Shown here piece by piece: positions 16,895-24,719 of a DNA stretch of 38,848 nt. Each line of letters opens with the position of its first letter. Positions within the stretch are counted from its first letter, which is position 1. Where the stretch lies: contig NZ_CALVGS010000100.1 in assembly GCF_944327115.1 (NCBI RefSeq), positions 1 to 38,848 of the forward strand. The letters are read 5' to 3'. A model generated the notes under the pieces. The model did no database searches and was not told the DNA's origin. It worked only from the letters and a program-made list of their open reading frames with translations. This stretch comes from an uncultured Traorella sp. Its GTDB lineage: Bacteria > Bacillota_I > Bacilli_A > Erysipelotrichales > Erysipelotrichaceae. The position numbers and the translations under genes were made by a program.

Positions 16895-18045
16895 AAAAAA
16901 TAATTTTGTTGGGTGCCAGTGGCTCTATTGGGACCCAGACGCTGGATGTGATCGGGCATCATCCCGATCACTATGAGCTGATTGCCTTCAGTGTAGGCAA
17001 AAGAATTGAAGCAGTGCATAAGATACTGGCAAAATGGCCGGTAAAATATGTCTGTGTCGGCAGCTATGAAGATCAGAAGCTGCTTGAAAAGCAGTATCCA
17101 CAGGTGCATTTCACAAGTGGTGATGAAGGCCTTTTGGAGCTTGTAAGCTTAGAGGAAGGTGACTGGGTGGTCAATGCCTTGGTGGGGTTTGTCGGATTAA
17201 GACCTACCTTATGCGCGATCGAACATCATAAAAATATTGCTTTGGCCAATAAGGAAACCCTGGTCGTCGGCGGAAGATTTGTCCGCGAGTCGATCGAGAA
17301 ATATCAGGTGCAGCTCACACCGATCGACAGTGAGCATTCTGCTATTTTTCAATGTCTTCAGGGAGTGCGGCGCAGTGATGTCGACAGGCTGATCATTACT
17401 GCCAGCGGCGGAAGCTTCCGCGATAAAAAACGTGATGAATTAGCAAACGTAACCGTAAAAGAAGCTCTTTCGCATCCAAACTGGCAGATGGGAGCTAAGA
17501 TTACGATCGATAGCGCAACCTTGATGAATAAAGGCTTTGAGGTCATTGAAGCTCATTATTTGTTTGATATGGATTATGATCATATTGATGTTCTGATTCA
17601 TCGTGAAAGTATCATCCATTCTTTGATACAGACAAGGGATACGGCACTTTTGGCACAGATGGGAACGGCAGATATGCGTTTGCCGATACAATATGCGCTC
17701 AGTTATCCGAATCGTGATGAACTGGTCAACGGAGAAGTTTGTGATCTGAGTGCCATCCATGCCCTTCATTTTGAAAAAGTGGATGTCGAACGTTTTCCTT
17801 TATTAAAAACAGCTTATGATTGCGGAAGAAAAGAGGGCAATGCCTGTGCTGTTTTAAATGCAGCCAATGAGGTAGCTGTTGGTGCCTTTTTAGAAGGAAG
17901 GATCGCATTTTTGGATATAGAGAAGCTGATCATGAAAGCCTTAGAAAATATTGAATATAAGAGTGATGCATCTTTAGAAGATATTTATAAAACAGATACT
18001 TATACAAGAGCTTATGTAAATGATTTACTGAAAGGTGGATTTTAA
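16891..18045 (+). CDS. dxr: 1-deoxy-D-xylulose 5-phosphate reductoisomerase
   Basis: Dxr converts DXP to 2-C-methyl-D-erythritol 4-phosphate with NADPH, the committed step of the MEP isoprenoid pathway that supplies UppS. From ATG 16891 it has 384 residues. The NADPH fold opens with ILLGASGSIGTQTLDVI (5-21). PIDSEHSAIFQ carries metal-binding Asp and Glu. ITASGGSFRD and HPNWQMGAKITIDSATLMNKG are the substrate loop and Dxr signature. The upstream in-frame ATG at 16861 lies inside cdsA and is not preferred. Its stop shares one base with the rseP start codon (TAATG). Confidence 0.97.
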   Translation: MKKIILLGASGSIGTQTLDVIGHHPDHYELIAFSVGKRIEAVHKILAKWPVKYVCVGSYEDQKLLEKQYPQVHFTSGDEGLLELVSLEEGDWVVNALVGFVGLRPTLCAIEHHKNIALANKETLVVGGRFVRESIEKYQVQLTPIDSEHSAIFQCLQGVRRSDVDRLIITASGGSFRDKKRDELANVTVKEALSHPNWQMGAKITIDSATLMNKGFEVIEAHYLFDMDYDHIDVLIHRESIIHSLIQTRDTALLAQMGTADMRLPIQYALSYPNRDELVNGEVCDLSAIHALHFEKVDVERFPLLKTAYDCGRKEGNACAVLNAANEVAVGAFLEGRIAFLDIEKLIMKALENIEYKSDASLEDIYKTDTYTRAYVNDLLKGGF

Positions 18046-19100
18046 TGGATATACTTATATCGTTTATCGTTTTTGTGGTCGTCTTGTCGATCATTATCAT
18101 CATTCATGAATTGGGACATTTGATTGCGGCGAAAAAATTCGGTGTTTATTGTTCTGAATTTTCGATCGGTATGGGACCTGCCATTTATCAATATAAAAAA
18201 TCAGAAACGACGATCTCAATTCGTGCTTTACCGCTGGGAGGCTATGTGCAGATGGCAGGTGAAGAAGGCAGTGATATTGAGGGAATACCTTTTGAGAGAA
18301 CGATCAATGGCATCAAGACGTGGAAACAGGTCGTGGTCATGGCTGCGGGAGCAACGCTGAATATTTTATTGGCTTTTGCGATCTTTATTGGTGTTGTCAT
18401 GGCTCGTGGCTATGTGAGTGCCCCTTCTGATCCGGTCGTCGGTTCAGTCGTAGAAAATTCACCGGCAGCAACGGTAGGTATGATGGAAGGCGATCGTATC
18501 GTAAAGATGGTGCTTCCGGATGGTGAAGAAATAATTCCGGAAACCTTTGATGATCTGGTTAACGGGATGAGCAATTACACAGGCGGCAGCGTGATATATA
18601 CGATCGAACGCGGCTCAGAAACGATCAATTTTGTCGTGGAACCGCAATATGATGAAACGTTGCAGCGTTATCTGGTCGGTTTTAATTCACAGCCAAAGGT
18701 AAGAGCCATTGCCTGGTATGAATCCTTTTATTACGGAGCTGAAATGCTGTTTGAGATGATGGGTCAGATCATCCAGGCCTTTGGCAATTTGATCCGCGGT
18801 GTAGGACTGCAGGATGTCAGTGGTCCGATCGGTATCTATCAGGCGACCAGTCAGGTTGCTTCAGAAGGGCTGAATGCCTTGATCTTGTGGGTAGGCCTGC
18901 TTTCATTGAATATCGGTATCTTTAATTTATTTCCGATTCCGATACTTGATGGTGGAAGGATCATTATCGTTATCATTGAAAAGCTCATCGGGCGACGCAT
19001 ATCTGAAAAGATACAGACAGCGATCATGTTGGCTGGTTTGGCATTGATCGTCCTGCTGATGGTATTTGCGACTGCCAATGATATCGGACGATTGTTTTAA
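18045..19100 (+). CDS. rseP: RseP-type site-2 intramembrane metalloprotease
   Basis: A 351-residue M50 protease that cuts membrane-embedded regulators and remnant signal peptides (RasP in Bacillus). The zinc motif is in the first helix: His21-Glu22-Leu-Gly-His25. A PDZ domain lies in the middle (about 130-215). The third zinc ligand lies in NLFPIPILDGGR near residue 295. Membrane helices at both ends give the usual topology with the active site facing the cytoplasm. It overlaps dxr by one base and is closed by a terminator beginning at its stop codon, so it ends the pyrH-rseP block. Confidence 0.95.
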   Translation: MDILISFIVFVVVLSIIIIIHELGHLIAAKKFGVYCSEFSIGMGPAIYQYKKSETTISIRALPLGGYVQMAGEEGSDIEGIPFERTINGIKTWKQVVVMAAGATLNILLAFAIFIGVVMARGYVSAPSDPVVGSVVENSPAATVGMMEGDRIVKMVLPDGEEIIPETFDDLVNGMSNYTGGSVIYTIERGSETINFVVEPQYDETLQRYLVGFNSQPKVRAIAWYESFYYGAEMLFEMMGQIIQAFGNLIRGVGLQDVSGPIGIYQATSQVASEGLNALILWVGLLSLNIGIFNLFPIPILDGGRIIIVIIEKLIGRRISEKIQTAIMLAGLALIVLLMVFATANDIGRLF

Positions 19101-19124
19101 GGACATATTTTTGTCCTTTTTTTT
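19099..19124 (+). terminator. Intrinsic terminator after rseP
   Basis: AAGGACA pairs with TGTCCTT around TATTTT, followed by a long T-run. It includes the rseP stop and directly abuts the next promoter. Confidence 0.9.
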
Positions 19125-19125
19125 G

Positions 19126-19134
19126 TGCTATAAT
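19126..19134 (+). promoter_or_regulatory. Extended -10 promoter of the NAD(P)HX repair gene
   Basis: TGCTATAAT is a perfect extended -10. No good -35 is available because the terminator T-run occupies that position. The ATG is 19 bases downstream with GTGAGGTGG in between. Confidence 0.65.
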
Positions 19135-19153
19135 AAAAAAGTGAGGTGGTAGT

Positions 19154-20551
19154 ATGCTGATTGCCAGTCGGGCACAGATGAAAAAGATCGATGAGGTCTT
19201 GCTTGAAAATCATATGATTGAGGAGCTGGTGGATAAAGCCGCAGCATGTGTATTGGAAGAAATTTCAGATGAAGATCATATTTGTATCGTATGCGGAAAA
19301 GGCAATAACGGTGCCGATGGCTATGCCTTGGCATTAAAGCTTTCAAAGATGAATAAGAAGGTAGGGGTCATTGCCTGCAAGCATGATCATTTAAGTCAGG
19401 CATGTAATTATTATCATCAGCAGTGCCTTGAGAAAGGGCTGCTGGCAGAGGAAGAAGAAATGTATCGCAGCAAGCTGATCATTGATGCGATTTTTGGTTT
19501 TGGCTGTCATTCAAATCCATCAGGGACAGAAGGTGACATGATACAGAAAATGAATGCTTCTTCAATACCCATCATTTCTGTCGATGTGCCAAGCGGGATG
19601 GAGAGTGACAGCGGAACGTGCTTTGAAAACTGCATCCAAGCAACTAAAACTATTACTTTTTTTGCCTTTAAACTGGGATTTTTTCATCCGGATGCGAAAA
19701 GACATACCGGTGAAGTCATCATCAAACGGTTACAGGTTGAAGATTTTTCAGATAAAATTCAGCTTTGTGAAAGTCTTGATACGATTACTTTTAAAAAGAA
19801 AAGCTATGACGGGCATAAATATACTTACGGAAGAAGCTTTCTGATTTGTGGCAGCAATAAATATCAGGGGGCTGCCTTGCTTAGCACCAAGGCATCTGTT
19901 TATACCGGCTGTGGTCTTACCTGTCTTTGTTCTGAACCCAGTGTGCTGAGCGCTGCTTCATTGGCTGTTCCCGAAGCCATTCATGCGACCTTTGATCAGC
20001 TTTCGTTGATGGAAGGCTATCAGGCAGCCCTGATCGGCTGTGGTTTGGATGGCGGGGAAGAATTATTAAAATATGTACTTCAGCATACCATGATGCCGCT
20101 TGTTATTGATGCCGGTGCTTTAAACGTTCTTGCTTCACATCTGGACTGGCTGGATGGCAGACGTCCTATCATATTAACGCCCCATCTGGGTGAATTTCAA
20201 CGACTTTGTCCAAATATGGAAGATCCTACGATGAGTGCCATTGAATTTGCGCAGAAGTACCGGGTCATCGTCGTTTTGAAAGGTCCGCGTACCCTAATTA
20301 CAGATGGTCATCATAGCTATCGCTGCATGAGCGGCAATGGTGCTATGGCAAGCGGAGGAAGCGGTGATGTGCTTTCAGGCATCATCGTCAGTCTTTTGGC
20401 CCAAGGATATGATCCGTTGCAAAGTGCCTGTAAGGGTGTTTATCTGCATGGTGCGATCGGGGATTTATGTGCACAAAAGATGCATACGGTGTTGCCATCA
20501 AAGATCATCGAAGAAATCCCTTTGATGATGAAGAAATTTGAGAATGTGTAA
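19154..20551 (+). CDS. nnr: Bifunctional NAD(P)H-hydrate epimerase/dehydratase
   Basis: A 465-residue metabolite-repair enzyme that restores NAD(P)H damaged by hydration. The N-terminal half (about 1-205) is the epimerase, with GKGNNGADGYALA and SVDVPSGMESDSG. The C-terminal half (about 215-465) is the ADP- or ATP-dependent dehydratase, with GRSFLICGSNKYQGAALL and the nucleotide motif MASGGSGDVLSGII. Both active sites look complete. It has its own promoter and lies between two membrane/wall genes without overlapping either. The short linker and fused order match the YjeF-type proteins of many bacteria. Confidence 0.93.
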   Translation: MLIASRAQMKKIDEVLLENHMIEELVDKAAACVLEEISDEDHICIVCGKGNNGADGYALALKLSKMNKKVGVIACKHDHLSQACNYYHQQCLEKGLLAEEEEMYRSKLIIDAIFGFGCHSNPSGTEGDMIQKMNASSIPIISVDVPSGMESDSGTCFENCIQATKTITFFAFKLGFFHPDAKRHTGEVIIKRLQVEDFSDKIQLCESLDTITFKKKSYDGHKYTYGRSFLICGSNKYQGAALLSTKASVYTGCGLTCLCSEPSVLSAASLAVPEAIHATFDQLSLMEGYQAALIGCGLDGGEELLKYVLQHTMMPLVIDAGALNVLASHLDWLDGRRPIILTPHLGEFQRLCPNMEDPTMSAIEFAQKYRVIVVLKGPRTLITDGHHSYRCMSGNGAMASGGSGDVLSGIIVSLLAQGYDPLQSACKGVYLHGAIGDLCAQKMHTVLPSKIIEEIPLMMKKFENV

Positions 20552-20584
20552 AATTATGGTTTTTGATGTATTTATATAAAATTG

Positions 20585-20593
20585 TGCTATAAT
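20585..20593 (+). promoter_or_regulatory. Extended -10 promoter of the LCP gene
   Basis: TGCTATAAT, the same nonamer as upstream of the previous gene, 28 bases before the ATG. A possible -35, TTGATG at 20563-20568, is spaced 19 bases away. Confidence 0.65.
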
Positions 20594-20621
20594 AAAAACG
20601 TTTTGAATAGAGGTAGAAATT

Positions 20622-22064
20622 ATGAGTAAAAGTAAATCCAAAAAACCGCAGAAAAATACTCTTGAAATTATTTTTTCCGCTGTTTTCTTACTTATAAGCA
20701 TTATCTTTCTGATACTGCTGTATCTTATGGACAAGCTTCCTTTCATGTATTATGCAGTGATTGCGATCGTTGTACTTATCATTGTTTTGATATTTATCAG
20801 CCTGCAGATGTCCGGAAAAATTCATAAGACGAATAAGACCCTAGGGAAGATCATCATGACCATTCTCAGCGGCATCATGATCTTTGGAAGCGTATATATC
20901 TACAAAACAAATTCAGCAATTAAAAGTATTGTTGCCAGCAATACCGATAAAATTGAGATCAGCGTCATTGTCATGAATGACAGCCCGATTGAATCGATCG
21001 AAGATCTTTCACAGACGATAGGAAATATCAATGTAGGCGATTATAGCTATATTGAAAAAGCATTGGATGAAATCAGAGAAGTAAATTCATCCTTTAACAT
21101 TCAGGACTATGTTTCCTTTGATCGTTTTGCTGATGCTTTATATAATGGAGATGTGGAAGCGATTATTCTTAATGAAGCTTTCAGAAGTCAATTTGATGAG
21201 AATCATCCTGATTTCTCAACAGAAACCAGAGTTATCAAAAGCTATGTCTATGAAGAGGAACAAAAAGATATTTCATTGAATGTTGATGTGACCTCTGAAC
21301 CATTTACGGTTTATATTACAGGTATCGATCAGAGCGGCAGTATTTCTACGGTAGGCCGAAGTGATGTCAATAAGGTCATGACCGTCAATCCAACGACACA
21401 TCAGATCTTTATCGTTGATATTCCCAGAGATTATTATATTCCGCAGGTATGTCAGGCGAATCAGTTAGACAAGTTGACACATACGGGAATCTTCGGTGTC
21501 GACTGTACGGTCGAATCGGTGTCAAATTATATGGGCATTGATATTAACTATTATATACGTATTAATTTTTCATCACTGGAAAAGATCGTTGATGCCTTAG
21601 GCGGCATCGAAGTGAATAGTGAATATGCTTTCAGTGCCGGCGGTTATACGTTTAACCAGGGCATCAATTATCTCAATGGAGCACAGGCCTTAGCTTTCTC
21701 TAGAGAGCGTTATTCTTTCGGTGGCGGTGATAATGTTCGTATTGCCAACCAGACAAGGGTATTGATCGGTATGATCGATAAAGTGACATCACCTGCTATC
21801 ATTACAAATTATCTTTCGTTTTTGGATGCCATCAGTGGTACCTTCCAGACAAATATGAGTGAAGACGAAATCAATGCATTGATCAAGATGCAGCTCAATG
21901 ACATGCGTGGCTGGACGATTACTTCAGATGCTTTAAGCGGTACGGGAGGAACGGACTGGACACCTGCCAATGGTTTCAATGCCTATGTCATGTATCCGGA
22001 CGGAACTTCTCTTGAAAGAGTATTAGGAGAAATCAGGGCCGTCAAAGAGGGAAGCAGTGAATAA
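20622..22064 (+). CDS. LytR-CpsA-Psr family glycopolymer ligase
   Basis: A 480-residue membrane protein. Three helices (about 14-36, 41-61 and 75-95) are followed by an extracellular accessory region (about 100-220) and an LCP catalytic domain (about 230-420). The LCP signatures are present: ITGIDQSG with the conserved Asp, SDVNKVMTVNP, VDIPRDYYIP, DKLTHTG and FSRERYSFGGGDNVRIANQ with the arginines that bind the lipid diphosphate. LCP enzymes move teichoic acid-like or capsular polymers from undecaprenyl diphosphate to peptidoglycan, so it uses the lipid carrier made by UppS. No polymer gene lies nearby to tell the substrate. The three-helix N-terminus resembles the CpsA subgroup. Confidence 0.92.
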   Translation: MSKSKSKKPQKNTLEIIFSAVFLLISIIFLILLYLMDKLPFMYYAVIAIVVLIIVLIFISLQMSGKIHKTNKTLGKIIMTILSGIMIFGSVYIYKTNSAIKSIVASNTDKIEISVIVMNDSPIESIEDLSQTIGNINVGDYSYIEKALDEIREVNSSFNIQDYVSFDRFADALYNGDVEAIILNEAFRSQFDENHPDFSTETRVIKSYVYEEEQKDISLNVDVTSEPFTVYITGIDQSGSISTVGRSDVNKVMTVNPTTHQIFIVDIPRDYYIPQVCQANQLDKLTHTGIFGVDCTVESVSNYMGIDINYYIRINFSSLEKIVDALGGIEVNSEYAFSAGGYTFNQGINYLNGAQALAFSRERYSFGGGDNVRIANQTRVLIGMIDKVTSPAIITNYLSFLDAISGTFQTNMSEDEINALIKMQLNDMRGWTITSDALSGTGGTDWTPANGFNAYVMYPDGTSLERVLGEIRAVKEGSSE

Positions 22065-22092
22065 AGACTCTCGATGAGGGTCTTTTCTCTTG
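22063..22092 (+). terminator. Terminator overlapping the LCP stop codon
   Basis: AAAGACTCTC pairs with GAGGGTCTTT (one T-G wobble) around GAT, followed by a T-rich tract. The stem begins inside the TAA stop. Confidence 0.8.
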
Positions 22093-22117
22093 AAAAAACG
22101 GCTGGATTTGTTAGAAT
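22090..22117 (+). promoter_or_regulatory. Promoter of dacF-like gene, predicted leaderless
   Basis: TTGAAA (22090-22095) and TAGAAT (22112-22117) are spaced by 16 bases. The -10 ends exactly 7 bases before the ATG at 22125, so the transcript should begin at the start codon. No ribosome site is present before that ATG. Confidence 0.6.
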
Positions 22118-22124
22118 AGAAATT

Positions 22125-23099
22125 ATGAAAAATCTAATCGAGTTTTTACGTAATCTCTCAGTGGTGCTTGTTATAGCTTTTGTGACGGTAGCTGCAGCTT
22201 CGCTGATACCTGTTGAAAAGGCAAAAGGCAGCGATACCTTTTTATATGCCCTAAGTGCAGATCTTTCCCATATCCATAGCCAATATGCCTTGTTAGAGGA
22301 GATGGAAAGCGGAAAGATATTAGCCTCAAAAAATATGCAGGATGCGATTTATCCGGCCTCTATGACAAAGATGATGACTGCCATCGTCATCATTGAACAT
22401 GTAGAAGATCTTAATGAAAAAATCATCATACCTGAAGATATCTATCCATATTTATATGAACAGGATGCTTCGGTTGCCGGTTTTCAGGCTTATGATGAAG
22501 TGCCGATCATCGATCTTCTCTATGGGATCCTTCTTCCTTCAGGAGCCGAATGTTCGATCACCTTGGCTAATTATATAGCCGGAAGTGAAGAAGCTTTTGC
22601 ACAGCTGATGAATGAAAAAGCACAGGAATTGAATATGAATCATACGCATTTTGTAAATTCAACAGGACTTCATGATGATGCACAGATGACAACCCTGGAA
22701 GATTTAGCTTATCTTGTGCGATATGCCTTAAAAAATGAAACATTCAAACAAATATTTACTTCCTCTGAATATCTTTCGCAGCCAACGCAAAGTCATCCTC
22801 AGGGACTTTTCATGAGAAGCACCATAAATCGTATCATAATCGAAAAAGAGAATCGTGTAGATTTTTTAGGTGGCAAGACAGGTTATACCGGAGAAGCCGG
22901 ACAATGCATGGCCAGCTTTGCTGAGGTGGATGGTAATGAGTATCTGTTGATCACAGCCAAAGCGGATGGGGCTGCGGTATCCATGCCATATCATATGATA
23001 GATGCCGAAAGCATTTATGAGCAGATCGGTATTTATAAGGCTTATTATGAAGATATGCATGTTGATGAGAAACCTGTTTCTTCTTTACATGAAAAATAA
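22125..23099 (+). CDS. Serine-type D-Ala-D-Ala carboxypeptidase (DacF/DacA-like)
   Basis: A 324-residue S11-family enzyme that trims the terminal D-Ala from peptidoglycan stem peptides. An N-terminal hydrophobic segment (about 10-30) serves as signal peptide or anchor. The motifs are Ser79-Met-Thr-Lys82 (nucleophile and base) and GGKTGYTGEAG (KTG). The second motif, usually SGN, reads Ser139-Gly-Ala; some S11 members share this change. ATG 22125 is chosen because it begins the signal peptide and sits 7 bases after a -10. The longer in-frame start at 22074 lies inside the terminator hairpin and promoter. No C-terminal amphipathic anchor domain is evident, so it is shorter than DacA. Confidence 0.88.
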   Translation: MKNLIEFLRNLSVVLVIAFVTVAAASLIPVEKAKGSDTFLYALSADLSHIHSQYALLEEMESGKILASKNMQDAIYPASMTKMMTAIVIIEHVEDLNEKIIIPEDIYPYLYEQDASVAGFQAYDEVPIIDLLYGILLPSGAECSITLANYIAGSEEAFAQLMNEKAQELNMNHTHFVNSTGLHDDAQMTTLEDLAYLVRYALKNETFKQIFTSSEYLSQPTQSHPQGLFMRSTINRIIIEKENRVDFLGGKTGYTGEAGQCMASFAEVDGNEYLLITAKADGAAVSMPYHMIDAESIYEQIGIYKAYYEDMHVDEKPVSSLHEK

Positions 23100-23120
23100 C
23101 GACGCAATGTCGTTATTTTT
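23092..23120. terminator. Bidirectional terminator between convergent genes
   Basis: AAAAATAACGAC pairs perfectly over 12 bases with GTCGTTATTTTT around GCAAT. It has a T-run on both strands, serving the carboxypeptidase gene (+) and the MerR-membrane protein pair (-). Confidence 0.9.
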
Positions 23121-23121
23121 A

Positions 23122-23367
23122 TTATTTATTGAATAGCAGCATCCAAGCACAAACGATCAAAAGAGCTAACAGCAGTAATAAACATAGCTTAGCCGGAAGG
23201 TTTCCGAATTTATGTGCGATCTTTCCTATAAGATGCTGATCGCTCAATTGCTGATAATCTTTCTTCATAGCGTAATAAACAAAAGCAATGATTGCCAAAA
23301 CACCTAAAACTGCTCCAAAGATCTGTTTGCTGACAAACGTTGAAAAAAGACCTAAAATACCTTTCAT
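23122..23367 (-). CDS. Small two-helix membrane protein of unknown function
   Basis: An 81-residue protein not recognised as a member of a named family. Two hydrophobic helices (about 15-33 and 58-78) flank a polar basic segment (KKDYQQLSDQHLIGKIAHKF), predicting a hairpin with an internal or external loop. AAAGGAGGATTCA before the ATG is an excellent ribosome site, and the reading frame ends just before a strong terminator, so it is probably a real gene. It starts 21 bases after the MerR-type regulator ends, on the same strand, and is likely co-transcribed with it. A role in stress sensing or membrane protection would be a guess. Confidence 0.7.
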   Translation of the reverse strand: MKGILGLFSTFVSKQIFGAVLGVLAIIAFVYYAMKKDYQQLSDQHLIGKIAHKFGNLPAKLCLLLLLALLIVCAWMLLFNK

Positions 23368-23388
23368 TGAATCCTCCTTTATGTAACC

Positions 23389-23781
23389 TTATTTGCGAAT
23401 AAGATTGCTTACATAGGGACGTTTTCCCGAAAGAATTTCATCGTAGAAATTTTGTTTCCAATCGATGTAAGCCACGCTTTCTTCTAATTCCTGAATTGCG
23501 ATACGTAAGGCTTCCTGCTTTTTCGCAAGCATTTCTTTACGTTTTGGAATCGTAGGTTCACCTTCAAGGCAAAGCTGCAGATATTCTTTCATTTCCTGTA
23601 TGCTCATACCGCATTTTTTTAGACATACAAGATCTTTGATCCATTTGATATCCTGTTCATCAAAGATCCGGCGGTTATTTTCATCGCGTTTGACATTGGG
23701 AACAAGGCCGCAATTACAATAATATTTGAGTGCCTGATAGGTCATATTGGTTTTTTTACAAGTCTGCATCATCGTGTACAT
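23389..23781 (-). CDS. MerR-family regulator, AdhR/NmlR type
   Basis: A 130-residue transcription factor with an N-terminal winged helix (MYTMMQTCKKTNMTYQALKYY, then GLVPNVKRDENNRRIF) and a C-terminal dimerisation helix ending in the DWKQNFYDE-type segment of the carbonyl/nitrosative stress subgroup. Cys53 in DLVCLKKCGMSI matches the single conserved cysteine that senses aldehydes in AdhR and NmlR. Further cysteines are at 8, 22, 24, 57 and 71. ATG 23781 is chosen for its GGAGGT site seven bases upstream; an in-frame TTG further upstream is itself part of that site. It is divergent from the ferredoxin-alcohol dehydrogenase operon, which it probably controls. Confidence 0.88.
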   Translation of the reverse strand: MYTMMQTCKKTNMTYQALKYYCNCGLVPNVKRDENNRRIFDEQDIKWIKDLVCLKKCGMSIQEMKEYLQLCLEGEPTIPKRKEMLAKKQEALRIAIQELEESVAYIDWKQNFYDEILSGKRPYVSNLIRK

Positions 23782-23825
23782 GTTATCTACCTCCAAAAAA
23801 AATTAAATTTTTTTTCAAAAAACAC

Positions 23826-23890
23826 TTGACCGATAGTAACAACCGGTAATTATAATCGATTGTAGTTATCGATAGTACCTATCGGATTAT
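23826..23890 (+). promoter_or_regulatory. MerR-type promoter region with 19-bp spacers and a palindrome
   Basis: TTGACC (23826-23831) and TATAAT (23851-23856) are 19 bases apart, the over-long spacer typical of MerR-activated promoters; the spacer holds an ACCG/CGGT dyad. A second candidate uses TTGTAG (23860-23865) and GATTAT (23885-23890), again with a 19-base spacer. Its spacer contains the perfect inverted repeat CGATAG-TAC-CTATCG (23870-23884). CGATAGTA recurs at 23831-23838 and 23870-23877. The region separates the regulator from its proposed targets. Confidence 0.7.
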
Positions 23891-23936
23891 AGCACGAAGA
23901 TAACTGTCAGACAAGGAAAAAAGAAAGGAGATTGAC

Positions 23937-24707
23937 ATGTTATTTTATTTTACAGGTACGGGAAACAGTTTATATGTTGCGAAAAAGATCGAAGAAGCAC
24001 CTATCAGCATTCCACAGATCATGCGACAGGATTCACTCGAATTTAGTGATGAAAGCATTGGTATCGTAGCACCAATCTATGGACATGAAGTACCGCCGAT
24101 GGTGAAAGATTTTATGAAGTCAGCTGTCTTTCATACCGATTATTTCTATATGATCTTAACTTATGGTAATCGGCATGGAGGAGCGGCTGAGCTGGCAAAA
24201 CAGCTATGTGATGAATGTGGCATCAAAGTAGATTACATTCATATGGTATTGATGGTCGACAACTGGCTGCCAAGCTTTGATATGAGCGAACAAAAGAAGC
24301 TCGATAAAAAAGTAGATGAACAACTGGCAGTGCTCTTACATGATCTTAAGATTCACAAACGAGAAATTTCACCGGTAAATGATCAAGATCGTGCAGCCCA
24401 TCAGCAGTTTCTGGAAAATCAAAAGAAGGTACCTGAAGAAGTGTGGCAGCATTTTATTCAGATCAAGGACAACTGTATCGGCTGTGGTATCTGTGAAAAG
24501 GTATGTCCATCTTCATCCATTCATGTAATTGATGGAAAAGCGGTTTATCATTTTAATCATTGCCAGACTTGTCTGGCATGTGCGCATGCCTGTCCGCAAA
24601 AAGCAATCGGACTGTCCATTCCGGAGAAAAATCCGCAAGAGCGTTATCGTAATGAGCATATTTCGTTACAGGAAATCATTCAATCAAATTCACAAGTCAA
24701 TCGTTAA
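23937..24707 (+). CDS. EFR1-type flavodoxin-ferredoxin protein
   Basis: A 256-residue redox protein fusing a flavodoxin-like FMN domain (about 1-150) to two [4Fe-4S] clusters of bacterial ferredoxin type. The FMN loop is FTGTGNSLYVAKK (5-17). Cluster cysteines are 180, 183, 186, 190 and 209, 212, 215, 219. The EFR1 group is found beside many anaerobe oxidoreductases; its partner and reaction are not established. AAAGGAGATTG precedes the ATG. The next gene begins 12 bases downstream, an alcohol dehydrogenase, so the pair may channel electrons in an aldehyde or redox stress response controlled by the divergent MerR regulator. Confidence 0.85.
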   Translation: MLFYFTGTGNSLYVAKKIEEAPISIPQIMRQDSLEFSDESIGIVAPIYGHEVPPMVKDFMKSAVFHTDYFYMILTYGNRHGGAAELAKQLCDECGIKVDYIHMVLMVDNWLPSFDMSEQKKLDKKVDEQLAVLLHDLKIHKREISPVNDQDRAAHQQFLENQKKVPEEVWQHFIQIKDNCIGCGICEKVCPSSSIHVIDGKAVYHFNHCQTCLACAHACPQKAIGLSIPEKNPQERYRNEHISLQEIIQSNSQVNR

Positions 24708-24719
24708 GGAGGAATCACG

